A stretch of DNA of 13,305 nucleotides from Burkholderiales bacterium UBA2647 (GTDB lineage Bacteria; Pseudomonadota; Gammaproteobacteria; Burkholderiales; Burkholderiaceae_E), in assembly GCA_002359635.1 (NCBI GenBank), contig DENJ01000007.1, forward strand, positions 1 through 13,305, given 5' to 3'. Below the pieces are notes generated by a model. That model did no database searches, was not told the DNA's origin, and saw only the letters and a program-made list of their open reading frames with translations. A program made the translations under genes and the position numbers. Shown one piece after another: positions 1 through 7,374 of this stretch; positions within the stretch are counted from its first letter, which is position 1; each line of letters begins with the position of its first letter.

Positions 1-289
1 GAAAGGCCGCATTGTGATTCGCTCCGAAACCTTTTGGGTAGGGGTTGCCACACCAATGAATCGGCACGTCGATACCGCGCGGCACGCGAGGGCGTTCCTC
101 GCTAAGATTCAACGTGATCACAATTTGCGCGAGCTTGCGGATCTTGCAGCGCGCAATATCCTCAAGCAAGGTTTCTATTTCTTCAGTGTGGCCATGGCTG
201 ATCACTGAAAGCGTCACGAGACCGTCTTCGTCGATGAGTTGCTTGCTGGGTTGAAGAAAGCTGAGTCTGGAGAATGGAATTTTGTACAC
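1..289 (-). CDS. Family 2 glycosyltransferase, N-terminal part (cut by window edge)
   Basis: On the minus strand a frame stays open from an in-frame stop at 340-338 to the left edge. It reads as the first ~96 residues of a GT-A fold, family 2 glycosyltransferase. Seen: an early beta-strand segment VTLSVISHGH (the first strand of the nucleotide-sugar binding fold), then a helix, a second strand IVITLNLSEE, and the motif NPYPKGFGANHNAAF at the edge. That motif is typical of WbbL/rhamnosyltransferase-like GT2 proteins. The catalytic DXD-type region would lie beyond the edge. I chose GTG at 289; a second GTG inside VTLSV is possible, and neither has a clear Shine-Dalgarno. The gene is divergent from rmlB and probably transfers a sugar, perhaps rhamnose, to the same glycan. 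The acceptor and donor cannot be read from the sequence. Confidence 0.72.
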   Translation of the reverse strand, partial: MYKIPFSRLSFLQPSKQLIDEDGLVTLSVISHGHTEEIETLLEDIARCKIRKLAQIVITLNLSEERPRVPRGIDVPIHWCGNPYPKGFGANHNAAF

Positions 290-404
290 GATGCGAACGG
301 CGGTTCTTTTTAATGTCTTGCGAGGACAGTCGAAGCGCTAAATTGGGACACAAGAGAGCTTATACAATCGAGAAACATTAACCATTAATTTTTTCACACT
401 TTCT
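290..404. promoter_or_regulatory. AT-rich divergent intergenic region with candidate -10 elements on both strands
   Basis: This 115-base gap separates the leftward glycosyltransferase from rmlB. TATACAAT at 361-368 could supply a -10 for rmlB. The same bases read on the minus strand give TATAAG (364-359), a possible -10 for the leftward gene. No good -35 sits at the usual 16-18 base distance for either; TTGGGA at 343-348 is too close. The stretch 371-404 is AT-rich and holds no purine-rich Shine-Dalgarno before the rmlB ATG. The promoter call rests on the -10 matches alone. Confidence 0.28.
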
Positions 405-1508
405 ATGATTCTCGTTACTGGTGGTGCAGGGTTCATCGGATCAAACTTCGTTTTGGAGTGGTGCAAACGCCAAGCGAATCAAGGCGATGAACGCTTACTG
501 GTTCTCGACTGCTTGACTTATGCAGGCAATCTCGAAAATCTCGCGCAGGTAAGCGAGGAGGGGCGCTTTGATGGACGAGTGTTGTTTTCACGCGTCGATA
601 TTCGCGATCAGGCTGCGATGGCAGCACTTGAAACAGAGTTTACACCCCGCGCAATCGTTCATTTCGCTGCTGAAAGTCATGTGGATCGATCGATTCATGG
701 ACCCCAAGTCTTTGTTGAGACTAATGTTCTCGGGACTCTCAACCTGCTTCAGTGGGGGCGAAAACTACAAGATATCGTCGGAGATCGTTTTCGTTTTTTG
801 CATGTTTCCACTGATGAGGTATATGGGTCATTGCAACCGTCTGATCCGGCTTTCTCAGAATCGACGCCTTACGCTCCAAATAGCCCTTATTCAGCGAGCA
901 AAGCTGCCAGCGACCACTTGGTAAGAGCATGGCACCATAGCTTTGGTCTTAATACCTTAACAACGAATTGTTCTAATAACTATGGGCCCTTTCAGTTCCC
1001 AGAAAAGCTGATCCCGCTACTTATTACGAGAGCGATCGAGGGAAAAAAACTTCCCATCTACGGAGATGGGCTTAACGTCAGGGACTGGTTGTTTGTCACC
1101 GATCACTGTGATGGTATTTTGAGTGTTCTCGAGAAGGGGCGCACCGGACAGGTCTATAACATTGGCGGTGACTCGGAACGCACGAATCTTGCGGTTGTCG
1201 AGGCAGTTTGTTTGATCCTTGACCAGTTACGACCCAAGCCCTCGGGCAGCTATCGAGACCAAATTGAATTCGTCCGTGACCGCCCTGGGCATGACAGGCG
1301 TTATGCAATAAACGCTGCCAAGATCCGGGACGAGCTCGGTTGGGCGCCCGCCGAGAGCTTTGATTCAGGGTTGATCAAAACGGTCAAGTGGTACCTTGAG
1401 CATCCGCAATGGGTCGAACGTGTTAAGACTGGCGCTTACCGTGAATGGTTAGACAAGCAGTACGCCGTTGTTGATCGATCAGGGTCAAACACTGCTTCAA
1501 ATTTATAG
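405..1508 (+). CDS. rmlB: dTDP-glucose 4,6-dehydratase (RmlB/RfbB)
   Basis: Catalyses the second step of dTDP-L-rhamnose synthesis, dTDP-glucose to dTDP-4-keto-6-deoxyglucose, in the cytoplasm with bound NAD. The 367-residue product is an extended short-chain dehydrogenase. Seen: the Rossmann motif GGAGFIGS at residues 6-13, HFAAESHVDRS, the active-site STDEVYG segment near residues 134-140 (the T-D-E of the family), and YSASK with Tyr162 and Lys166. The NNYGPFQFPEKLIP and RPGHDRRYA substrate-binding segments are also present. Length is normal for the family (about 350-360), with a short extra tail. The start is fixed by the N-terminal glycine motif and there is no other start codon nearby in frame, although no Shine-Dalgarno is visible. 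It is first in the plus-strand cluster, and the next gene begins within ~20 bases. Confidence 0.97.
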   Translation: MILVTGGAGFIGSNFVLEWCKRQANQGDERLLVLDCLTYAGNLENLAQVSEEGRFDGRVLFSRVDIRDQAAMAALETEFTPRAIVHFAAESHVDRSIHGPQVFVETNVLGTLNLLQWGRKLQDIVGDRFRFLHVSTDEVYGSLQPSDPAFSESTPYAPNSPYSASKAASDHLVRAWHHSFGLNTLTTNCSNNYGPFQFPEKLIPLLITRAIEGKKLPIYGDGLNVRDWLFVTDHCDGILSVLEKGRTGQVYNIGGDSERTNLAVVEAVCLILDQLRPKPSGSYRDQIEFVRDRPGHDRRYAINAAKIRDELGWAPAESFDSGLIKTVKWYLEHPQWVERVKTGAYREWLDKQYAVVDRSGSNTASNL

Positions 1509-1525
1509 ATTTTTTGCGGGCCGTG

Positions 1526-4500
1526 ATGTTAGCAGTCCTCATTCGATCCATTGGCAGATCAACCCTGGAGCGTGCGCTTTCCTCTGTCGCGCTTCAAAAT
1601 CAGTCGGATTTAATGGTTGTCTTGGTCGACGCCAGAGGTGACCTCATACAGGCAATTGAAGATGCTTGCGATCCTGTTTCAGCGCTGGATCTGAGAAAAT
1701 TGCAAGCACTTGTAGCGTTTAACTCTTCTGAAATTAAGCTGGGCTTTCCAAAGCAAACGCAATCCCAGCCAGCTTTCGGTTTCCCTTCGGGATGGCCGGA
1801 TTTTTCCGCTTACCCGTTTCGGGTTTTGCTGGTATCGACAGGGGAAGCGCTCAGGCGTGCTCGAGCGGCAGACCTAGCCCTGAAGATTGGTGCATTGCTG
1901 AGTGAGTATGCGATTTTTCTCGACGATGACGACGTTTTTCTCGAAGGTCATATCGAATCGCTTCGATCAGCGCTTGCCATCCATCAGGGGGCTGTGGCTG
2001 CACATACAGCAGCTATCCTTGATTCGGGCACTCACAGCGCAACCAAGGCAACGCGTCATCGAACCGGTAAGCATGCTGTGGGTCGATTTTTCGAACCTTG
2101 GGAACTCCTCTATTCAAACCATATTCCGATTCACTGTGCACTTTTTAGAACGGCGCCGGTTCTCGAGCGAACCTTATCGTTTGATGAACAATTCGACCTC
2201 TATGAGGACTGGGACTTTTGGCTTCAGTTACGTTGTATTGGTGATTTCCAATGGGTGGAGGGTCTAAGCGCTTTATATGTTGTTGATGAATCTTCCGAGT
2301 CGCCATCGCTTGCGCATCGCATCAAGCGTGACGAGGAGCCATACAGAAAACTTTGGCAAAAATGGCGCTTGAAAGCGCCTGCGCAATGGTGGTTTGATTT
2401 GCTTGCAGCGACCGGACCGAAACTCAATCAGCTTGAGGCGTTTGAACAGACCGTTGATCACCTGAGTGAGGTAAAGCTTAGCCTAGAGGGTGCTGTCGCG
2501 TTGCTTAACCATCAACTGCATGCGAAAGAAGAAGCATCTCAGGCGCTGCGGCATGATCTGGAAAACCAGTTAGCAGAAAACCGTTCGCTGCACGAGCGGC
2601 TTGCTCACGCCTACCGCGAAACGCTTGGACTCCGAAACGAGTTTCAAGCGCTAGAGCTTGACTTGAAGGCAACGATCCACACGCAGCTGTCAACAATCGG
2701 AGCGCAGCAGGCAGCGACTATCGAACAACTTCAGCGCGAGGCTGGCTTGCGCGATGAACTGGCGAGAACCCTTGCCGCTGCCCAGCAGTGGCAGCATCGA
2801 AGCGAATCACTCTCGAGTCAAGTAGGTCAGCTTCAAGCGCAGCTTCAAGCCATGCTGCATTCACGTAGTTGGAGGATCACCGGACCACTGCGAAGGCTTG
2901 GGACCTTGGCTCGTCGTGCGGGTTTTGGCAGGATGATTCGTCGTTTGAGGCAAATACAAATTAGGCTGGTAGAAAGGCCCAAGGCCGCCACAGCCAGTAG
3001 CGATTTGGTAGCCGTTGATTCGTCTGAGAAGCCTCAACAAGCTTGGGATATCTTTCATAGGGTGCCTGACCCCTATCAGGACTGGATCGAACGTTATGAA
3101 TCTAAGTGCTTCGATCTGGAAGTCAGCCGGCGCGCCTTGAAGGCACCGGAAAGCGGTTCAGACCGGGTAAAGCCCCTGGTGTCAATCATCATGCCGGTTT
3201 TCAATGCACCGTTTGACTTCTTTGTCGAGGCGATTAATTCGGTGCGTCAACAGCATAGCCCGAACTGGGAGCTGTGTGTTGCCGATGACGCTTCCACGGA
3301 TAAAGCCTCATTAGACTGGCTCAAAACGTTGATGAAGCAGGAGTCGAGAATCAAGCTTTTAGAGCGAAATGAAAACGGCCATATTTCCGCTTGTAGCAAT
3401 GCCGCGCTGACCTTGGCAAGCACTGACTGGGTTGCCTTGATGGATCAGGACGATCGCCTTTCGCCCTTTGCGGTAACCGAAGTTTTGTCGGCGATCGAAC
3501 GATTTCCTCAAGCAAAAGTCATTTATTCGGATGAAGATAAGATCGATGAAAGAGGTGTTCGCTCTAATCCCTATTTCAAGCCGGCGTTTAACCTGGAGTT
3601 GCTCCGGGCTCAAAACATGGTCAGTCATTTTGGCGTTTACAGCAGGGCCTTAGTCGATGCGGTTGGCGGTTTTCGAATCGGGATGGAGGGGTCGCAGGAT
3701 CATGATTTGGTACTGCGCTGTGTTGAACGTGTTGCCGAAGATCAAATCATCCATATTCCCAAGGTGCTTTATCACTGGCGTATCCATCAGCAAAGTACCG
3801 CATCGACCATCGATGCGAAACCTTATGCCATCAGCAACGGCTTAAAGGCTGTGAATGATCATTTGGAGAGGTCTGTACCAGGTGCCAAAGCGTTGCTCCA
3901 TGAGGCAATCGCGCATTACCATGTGCAATATCCCTTGCCCCTCGAACTTCCGTCCATCGAAGTTATCATCCCGACAAAAAATGGGTATGAATTGGTCGGT
4001 CGCTGTCTTGAAACGTTCTTTAAACTAACTCGATACCCTAGTTTACATCTTACCATTGTGGATCATGAAAGCGACGATGAAAGATTAGCAAGCCTGCTAG
4101 GGAAATATAAAAACGATGGGCTGATCGATGTCATCCGGTATGAGGGGGCTTTCAACTTCTCGGCGATCAATAACCATGCCGTGGCAAACACGCAATCGGA
4201 TTACGTCCTGTTTCTCAACAACGATATCGAGGTGATTAGCTCCGACTGGCTGGACACAATGCTCAGACAGGCGGTTCGCCCTGAGGTCGGGGCTGTGGGT
4301 GCCATGCTTTACTACCCTGACAAGACGATGCAACATGCTGGGGTCGTGATCGGTGCAGGGGGGGTCGCAGGGCATGCACATCACCGACTGCCAGCGGGCC
4401 ATCCGGGCTATTTCGGGCGCGCGGCTTTGGCACTTGAAGTGTCTTCTGTCACTGCTGCCTGTTTGTTGATGCGGCGTCGTGTTTTTGAAGAGGTCGGTGG

Positions 4501-4825
4501 CTTTGACGCTCAGCATCTTGCTGTTGCCTTCAATGATGTCGATCTGTGCCTGAAGGTACGTCGCCTCGGCTACAAAGTCATCTTCGCGCCGCGTGCTCAG
4601 TTACTTCACCATGAATCAGCAACCCGAGGCGATGATTTATCCCCCGAGCACCGCGATCGATTTGAGCGTGAATGTGCGGTGATGAAGCAACGCTGGCCGG
4701 ACGTTATAAACAACGATCCAGCCTACAATCCAAATCTTGAAATCATGGCAACGACCTACCAAGCTTATTGCCCCTCCAGGGATGCCAGAGCGCGAACCGG
4801 GAATTTGCCGTCGATGAACTTGTAA
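1526..4825 (+). CDS. Large three-module family 2 glycosyltransferase with central coiled coil
   Basis: A protein of about 1,100 residues with three GT2-like modules. Module 1 (about 1-290) begins LAVLIRSIGRSTLERAL and has an acidic DXD-like LDDDD at 132-136 and EDWDFWLQLR. Residues ~300-445 are Glu/Gln/Leu-rich and look like a coiled coil. This ends in SWRITGPLRR (from 448), a motif commonly found in long bacterial polysaccharide transferases. Module 2 (from ~551, VSIIMPVFN) has MDQDDR at ~639, YSDEDKID and GSQDHDLVLR. Module 3 (from ~811, IEVIIPTKNG) has LFLNNDIEV at ~898 and FNDVDLCLKVRRLGY at ~1002. The pair of modules 2 and 3 is a known tandem architecture. No membrane segment is evident. 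It probably adds two or three sugars of a rhamnose-containing glycan; linkages are unknown. ATG 1526 is preferred because the GT fold starts there; GTG 1523 and TTG 1514 are in-frame alternatives. It sits unusually between rmlB and rmlA. Confidence 0.92.
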   Translation: MLAVLIRSIGRSTLERALSSVALQNQSDLMVVLVDARGDLIQAIEDACDPVSALDLRKLQALVAFNSSEIKLGFPKQTQSQPAFGFPSGWPDFSAYPFRVLLVSTGEALRRARAADLALKIGALLSEYAIFLDDDDVFLEGHIESLRSALAIHQGAVAAHTAAILDSGTHSATKATRHRTGKHAVGRFFEPWELLYSNHIPIHCALFRTAPVLERTLSFDEQFDLYEDWDFWLQLRCIGDFQWVEGLSALYVVDESSESPSLAHRIKRDEEPYRKLWQKWRLKAPAQWWFDLLAATGPKLNQLEAFEQTVDHLSEVKLSLEGAVALLNHQLHAKEEASQALRHDLENQLAENRSLHERLAHAYRETLGLRNEFQALELDLKATIHTQLSTIGAQQAATIEQLQREAGLRDELARTLAAAQQWQHRSESLSSQVGQLQAQLQAMLHSRSWRITGPLRRLGTLARRAGFGRMIRRLRQIQIRLVERPKAATASSDLVAVDSSEKPQQAWDIFHRVPDPYQDWIERYESKCFDLEVSRRALKAPESGSDRVKPLVSIIMPVFNAPFDFFVEAINSVRQQHSPNWELCVADDASTDKASLDWLKTLMKQESRIKLLERNENGHISACSNAALTLASTDWVALMDQDDRLSPFAVTEVLSAIERFPQAKVIYSDEDKIDERGVRSNPYFKPAFNLELLRAQNMVSHFGVYSRALVDAVGGFRIGMEGSQDHDLVLRCVERVAEDQIIHIPKVLYHWRIHQQSTASTIDAKPYAISNGLKAVNDHLERSVPGAKALLHEAIAHYHVQYPLPLELPSIEVIIPTKNGYELVGRCLETFFKLTRYPSLHLTIVDHESDDERLASLLGKYKNDGLIDVIRYEGAFNFSAINNHAVANTQSDYVLFLNNDIEVISSDWLDTMLRQAVRPEVGAVGAMLYYPDKTMQHAGVVIGAGGVAGHAHHRLPAGHPGYFGRAALALEVSSVTAACLLMRRRVFEEVGGFDAQHLAVAFNDVDLCLKVRRLGYKVIFAPRAQLLHHESATRGDDLSPEHRDRFERECAVMKQRWPDVINNDPAYNPNLEIMATTYQAYCPSRDARARTGNLPSMNL

Positions 4826-4924
4826 CATGCCGCGCTTAGCCATTGTATGTTGCCTACGGGGCGGCTCGAGCCCATTGAGCTTATGGATGTGGAACCGGTT
4901 CAATCGGTTCATGAAAGGGGTGTC
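4826..4924 (+). other. Intergenic spacer with 10-bp palindrome and direct repeat upstream of rmlA
   Basis: A 99-base gap between the large glycosyltransferase and rmlA, the longest spacer inside the rml cluster. It contains the perfect palindrome GAACCGGTTC (4892-4901). The sequence CGGTTCA occurs twice, at 4896-4902 and 4905-4911. GAAAGGGG at 4913-4920 is the probable rmlA Shine-Dalgarno. A 33-codon reading frame (4827-4928) spans the spacer and overlaps the rmlA start, but it has no convincing ribosome site. No intrinsic terminator was seen. The role of the palindrome is not known. Confidence 0.35.
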
Positions 4925-5815
4925 ATGATCACAAAACGAAAAGGAATCGTGCTCGCCGGAGGCTCAGGTACGCGGCTCTATCCTGTAACCCAAGTGGTCT
5001 CGAAGCAATTGTTGCCCGTTTACGATAAGCCAATGATTTACTACCCGTTGAGCAGCCTGATGCTCGCGGGTATCCGCGAGGTACTGATCATCTCAACGCC
5101 GGCGGATACGCCGCGTTTTGAGCATTTGTTGGGCGATGGATCTCAATGGGGTATGCATATCGAGTATGCGGTTCAGCCCAGTCCGGATGGATTGGCCCAG
5201 GCATTCCTGATTGGGCGCTCATTTGTGAGCGGTCAACCAAGCGCCCTTATCCTGGGCGACAATATTTTCTTCGGACATGACCTGCAAAAGGCCATGCACC
5301 GTGCTGATCAATCTGGCGCAGGGGCAACAGTTTTTGCCTATCACGTTCAGGATCCGGAACGATATGGGGTTGTTGCTTTCGACGCATCGGGGCGGGCAGC
5401 GTCGCTTGAAGAAAAGCCAGCCCAACCCAAGTCAAATTATGCGGTAACAGGCCTTTATTTTTATGACCAAAGCGTGGTCGATATCGCCGCGGGGATCAGA
5501 CCCTCTGCGCGCGGCGAGCTTGAAATCACCGACGTGAATCGCGCCTATCTTGAGGCCGGCGCCTTGCAGGTTGAGATACTGGGACGCGGTTATGCCTGGC
5601 TTGATACTGGCACGCATGAATCGCTGATGGAGGCATCAAGCTTTGTGCAGACGATCGAAAAGCGTCAGGGTTTAAAGATTGCCTGCCCCGAGGAGATCGC
5701 GTTTAGGAATCACTGGATCAGTGCCGAGCAACTGATAAAGCTCGCTGCGCCGATGAAAAAAAATGATTACGGGCGCTACTTGCTCCGCTTAACGGAAGCA
5801 GGGCTGTCCCGATGA
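4925..5815 (+). CDS. rmlA: Glucose-1-phosphate thymidylyltransferase (RmlA/RfbA)
   Basis: First enzyme of the dTDP-rhamnose pathway: dTTP plus glucose-1-phosphate to dTDP-glucose and pyrophosphate. It is usually feedback-inhibited by dTDP-rhamnose. Seen: the nucleotidyltransferase signature GGSGTRLYP at residues 12-20 followed by SKQLLPVYDKPMIYYP, LGDNIFFG near residue 110 (the metal-binding Asp), then EEKP, EITDVNR and WLDTGTHESL. Length from ATG 4925 is 296 residues, normal for the family. The frame is open upstream to ATG 4847, but that would add 26 residues unlike the family. The purine-rich GAAAGGGG just upstream of 4925 supports the shorter form. The stop overlaps the rmlC start in an ATGA arrangement, so the two are probably translationally coupled. 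Confidence 0.96.
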   Translation: MITKRKGIVLAGGSGTRLYPVTQVVSKQLLPVYDKPMIYYPLSSLMLAGIREVLIISTPADTPRFEHLLGDGSQWGMHIEYAVQPSPDGLAQAFLIGRSFVSGQPSALILGDNIFFGHDLQKAMHRADQSGAGATVFAYHVQDPERYGVVAFDASGRAASLEEKPAQPKSNYAVTGLYFYDQSVVDIAAGIRPSARGELEITDVNRAYLEAGALQVEILGRGYAWLDTGTHESLMEASSFVQTIEKRQGLKIACPEEIAFRNHWISAEQLIKLAAPMKKNDYGRYLLRLTEAGLSR

Positions 5816-6405
5816 AGCTGACAAAAACGACGATTGATGGCCTGTTTGTCCTTGAGCCAACGGTCTACGGTGATAGCCGCGGCTACTTTTATGAAAGCTG
5901 GAACGAAAGACTATTTGAGGAAGCGGTCGGGCTCAGCGTAAAATTTGTTCAGGATAATCACTCGCGTTCACAAAAGGGCGTCTTGCGCGGGCTGCACTAC
6001 CAGCGTCAACAGGTTCAGGGCAAGCTCGTGCGAGTGACTGCCGGACGTGTCTGGGATGTGGCTGTTGATTTGCGCAAAGACTCTCCAAGCTTCGGTGCTT
6101 GGTGGGGTACTGAGCTCTCGGAGACGAATCATCGGCAGCTCTGGGTGCCCCAGGGTATGGCCCATGGTTTTCTTGTGTTGAGCGATATGGCGGACTTTCT
6201 CTACAAGACCACTGATTACTGGCACGCGCCCTCGGAGAGGAGCGTGTTATGGAACGATCCAGATATTGGTATTGAATGGCCGCTGGATCAACTTGCCGCG
6301 ACACCAGAGGACGCTGCCTCGATGTTGAAGCTGGCGGCTAAGGACAGAGACGCGCTAAGGCTGAGCGAATTGCAGCAGCGCGGCGAGCTTGAGATGGCGC
6401 GCTAG
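5812..6405 (+). CDS. rmlC: dTDP-4-dehydrorhamnose 3,5-epimerase (RmlC/RfbC)
   Basis: Third step of dTDP-L-rhamnose synthesis: double epimerisation of dTDP-4-keto-6-deoxyglucose at C3 and C5 by a cupin-fold homodimer. Seen: the DSRGYFYESW N-terminal segment, FVQDNHSRSQKGVLRGLHYQ with the catalytic base His62, WDVAVDLRKDSPSFG, WVPQGMAHGFLVLSD, and FLYKTTDYW with the conserved Tyr131. Length is 197 residues, slightly longer than the usual 180-185 because of a C-terminal extension rich in Ala and Glu. The ATG overlaps the rmlA stop by four bases. rmlD follows after six bases. Confidence 0.97.
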   Translation: MKLTKTTIDGLFVLEPTVYGDSRGYFYESWNERLFEEAVGLSVKFVQDNHSRSQKGVLRGLHYQRQQVQGKLVRVTAGRVWDVAVDLRKDSPSFGAWWGTELSETNHRQLWVPQGMAHGFLVLSDMADFLYKTTDYWHAPSERSVLWNDPDIGIEWPLDQLAATPEDAASMLKLAAKDRDALRLSELQQRGELEMAR

Positions 6406-6411
6406 CGGTCA

Positions 6412-7368
6412 ATGGTCATGAGAGCGTTGATTCTCGGCTCGTCGGGCCAACTGGGTTGGCAGTGCATGCGCGATTTGCCAGCTTATGGGGTTTCGGTTCG
6501 CGGCGTCGATCGACGTGTGCTTGATGTATCAAAAGGAAATGCAAGTGACTGGCTACAGCGCTTGCAGCGGGAACTGGAGGCGTTCAAACCTCACTGGGTC
6601 GTGAATGCGTTGGCCTATACGGCCGTGGATCGGGCCGAAGACGAACCATCACTTGCCCGACAGGTGAACGGGGAGTTTCCAGGCGTTTTGGCGCAGGCAG
6701 TCGAAAGGTTCTTGCCGGGCTGTCGGTTGTTGCATTGCTCAACCGATTATGTTTTTGACGGCTCGTCGAGCGAAGCGTATCGAGAATCTGACCAAACAAA
6801 CCCGCTTAGTGTTTACGGGCAAAGCAAGCTTTTGGGTGAGGATGCTGTCCTTGCCCATACCGACCGGTCCTGGGTGCTTCGTTTTAGCTGGGTTGTCGGT
6901 GAGCATGGCCAGAATTTTGCCAAGACCATGATCCGCCTGGCCTGCGAACGGGATCAATTGCGCGTTGTCGGTGACCAGTACGGTGTGCCTTCGCCAACCA
7001 CTTTTCTTGTGCGAGAGTTTGTTCGGCTCATGAGGCACCCTCAAATAGAGGAACTGGCTTCTCAGAACCGAGCCCGGCGACGTTTTCATGTTGTTCCGTC
7101 GGGGGAAACCGATTGGCACCGTTATGCGCAATTATGCGTTGGAGCGGCACAGGATAATGCTGTACTAAAAACGAAACTCAAGGTGACGCCGGACGATGTG
7201 GTGCGGATCGAAACAAAAGACTATCCGACCAAGGCGCGTCGTCCCCAAAACGCAAGGCTTAATTGCGATGCTTGGTGCGCATTACATCAGATGCCATCGC
7301 TCCCCGATTGGTTGCAAGAAACCAGAACGATATTGAAAAGTATCATCAACCACAGTCAATCGGCTTAG
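6412..7368 (+). CDS. rmlD: dTDP-4-dehydrorhamnose reductase (RmlD/RfbD)
   Basis: Last step of the pathway: NAD(P)H-dependent reduction of dTDP-4-keto-L-rhamnose to dTDP-L-rhamnose. Seen: the Rossmann motif GSSGQLGW at residues 9-16, VVNALAYTAVDRAEDEP, the CSTDYVFDG segment, YGQSK with Tyr135 and Lys139 of the short-chain dehydrogenase catalytic pair, and RFSWVVGEHGQNFAKTM. The C-terminal RRPQNARLNC matches the R-P-x-x-S/A-x-L ending of the family. Length is 318 residues, a little over the usual ~300. ATG 6412 and ATG 6418 are both possible and differ by two residues; neither has a strong Shine-Dalgarno. It completes the four-gene pathway, and a glycosyltransferase follows after six bases. Confidence 0.96.
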   Translation: MVMRALILGSSGQLGWQCMRDLPAYGVSVRGVDRRVLDVSKGNASDWLQRLQRELEAFKPHWVVNALAYTAVDRAEDEPSLARQVNGEFPGVLAQAVERFLPGCRLLHCSTDYVFDGSSSEAYRESDQTNPLSVYGQSKLLGEDAVLAHTDRSWVLRFSWVVGEHGQNFAKTMIRLACERDQLRVVGDQYGVPSPTTFLVREFVRLMRHPQIEELASQNRARRRFHVVPSGETDWHRYAQLCVGAAQDNAVLKTKLKVTPDDVVRIETKDYPTKARRPQNARLNCDAWCALHQMPSLPDWLQETRTILKSIINHSQSA

Positions 7369-7374
7369 GCCTGC

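Noticed and set aside
14..208. 64-residue plus-strand open frame near the left edge
   Set aside because: It lies opposite the minus-strand glycosyltransferase frame, which has recognisable family motifs. The plus frame has no family features, so it is a shadow.
4097..4516. 139-residue minus-strand open frame inside the large glycosyltransferase
   Set aside because: It lies entirely within the third GT2 module, has no recognisable motif and fits a shadow frame.
4847..4924. Longer RmlA form starting at ATG 4847
   Set aside because: It adds 26 residues unlike the family. A ribosome site sits just before ATG 4925, and the nucleotide-binding motif then falls at the usual position.
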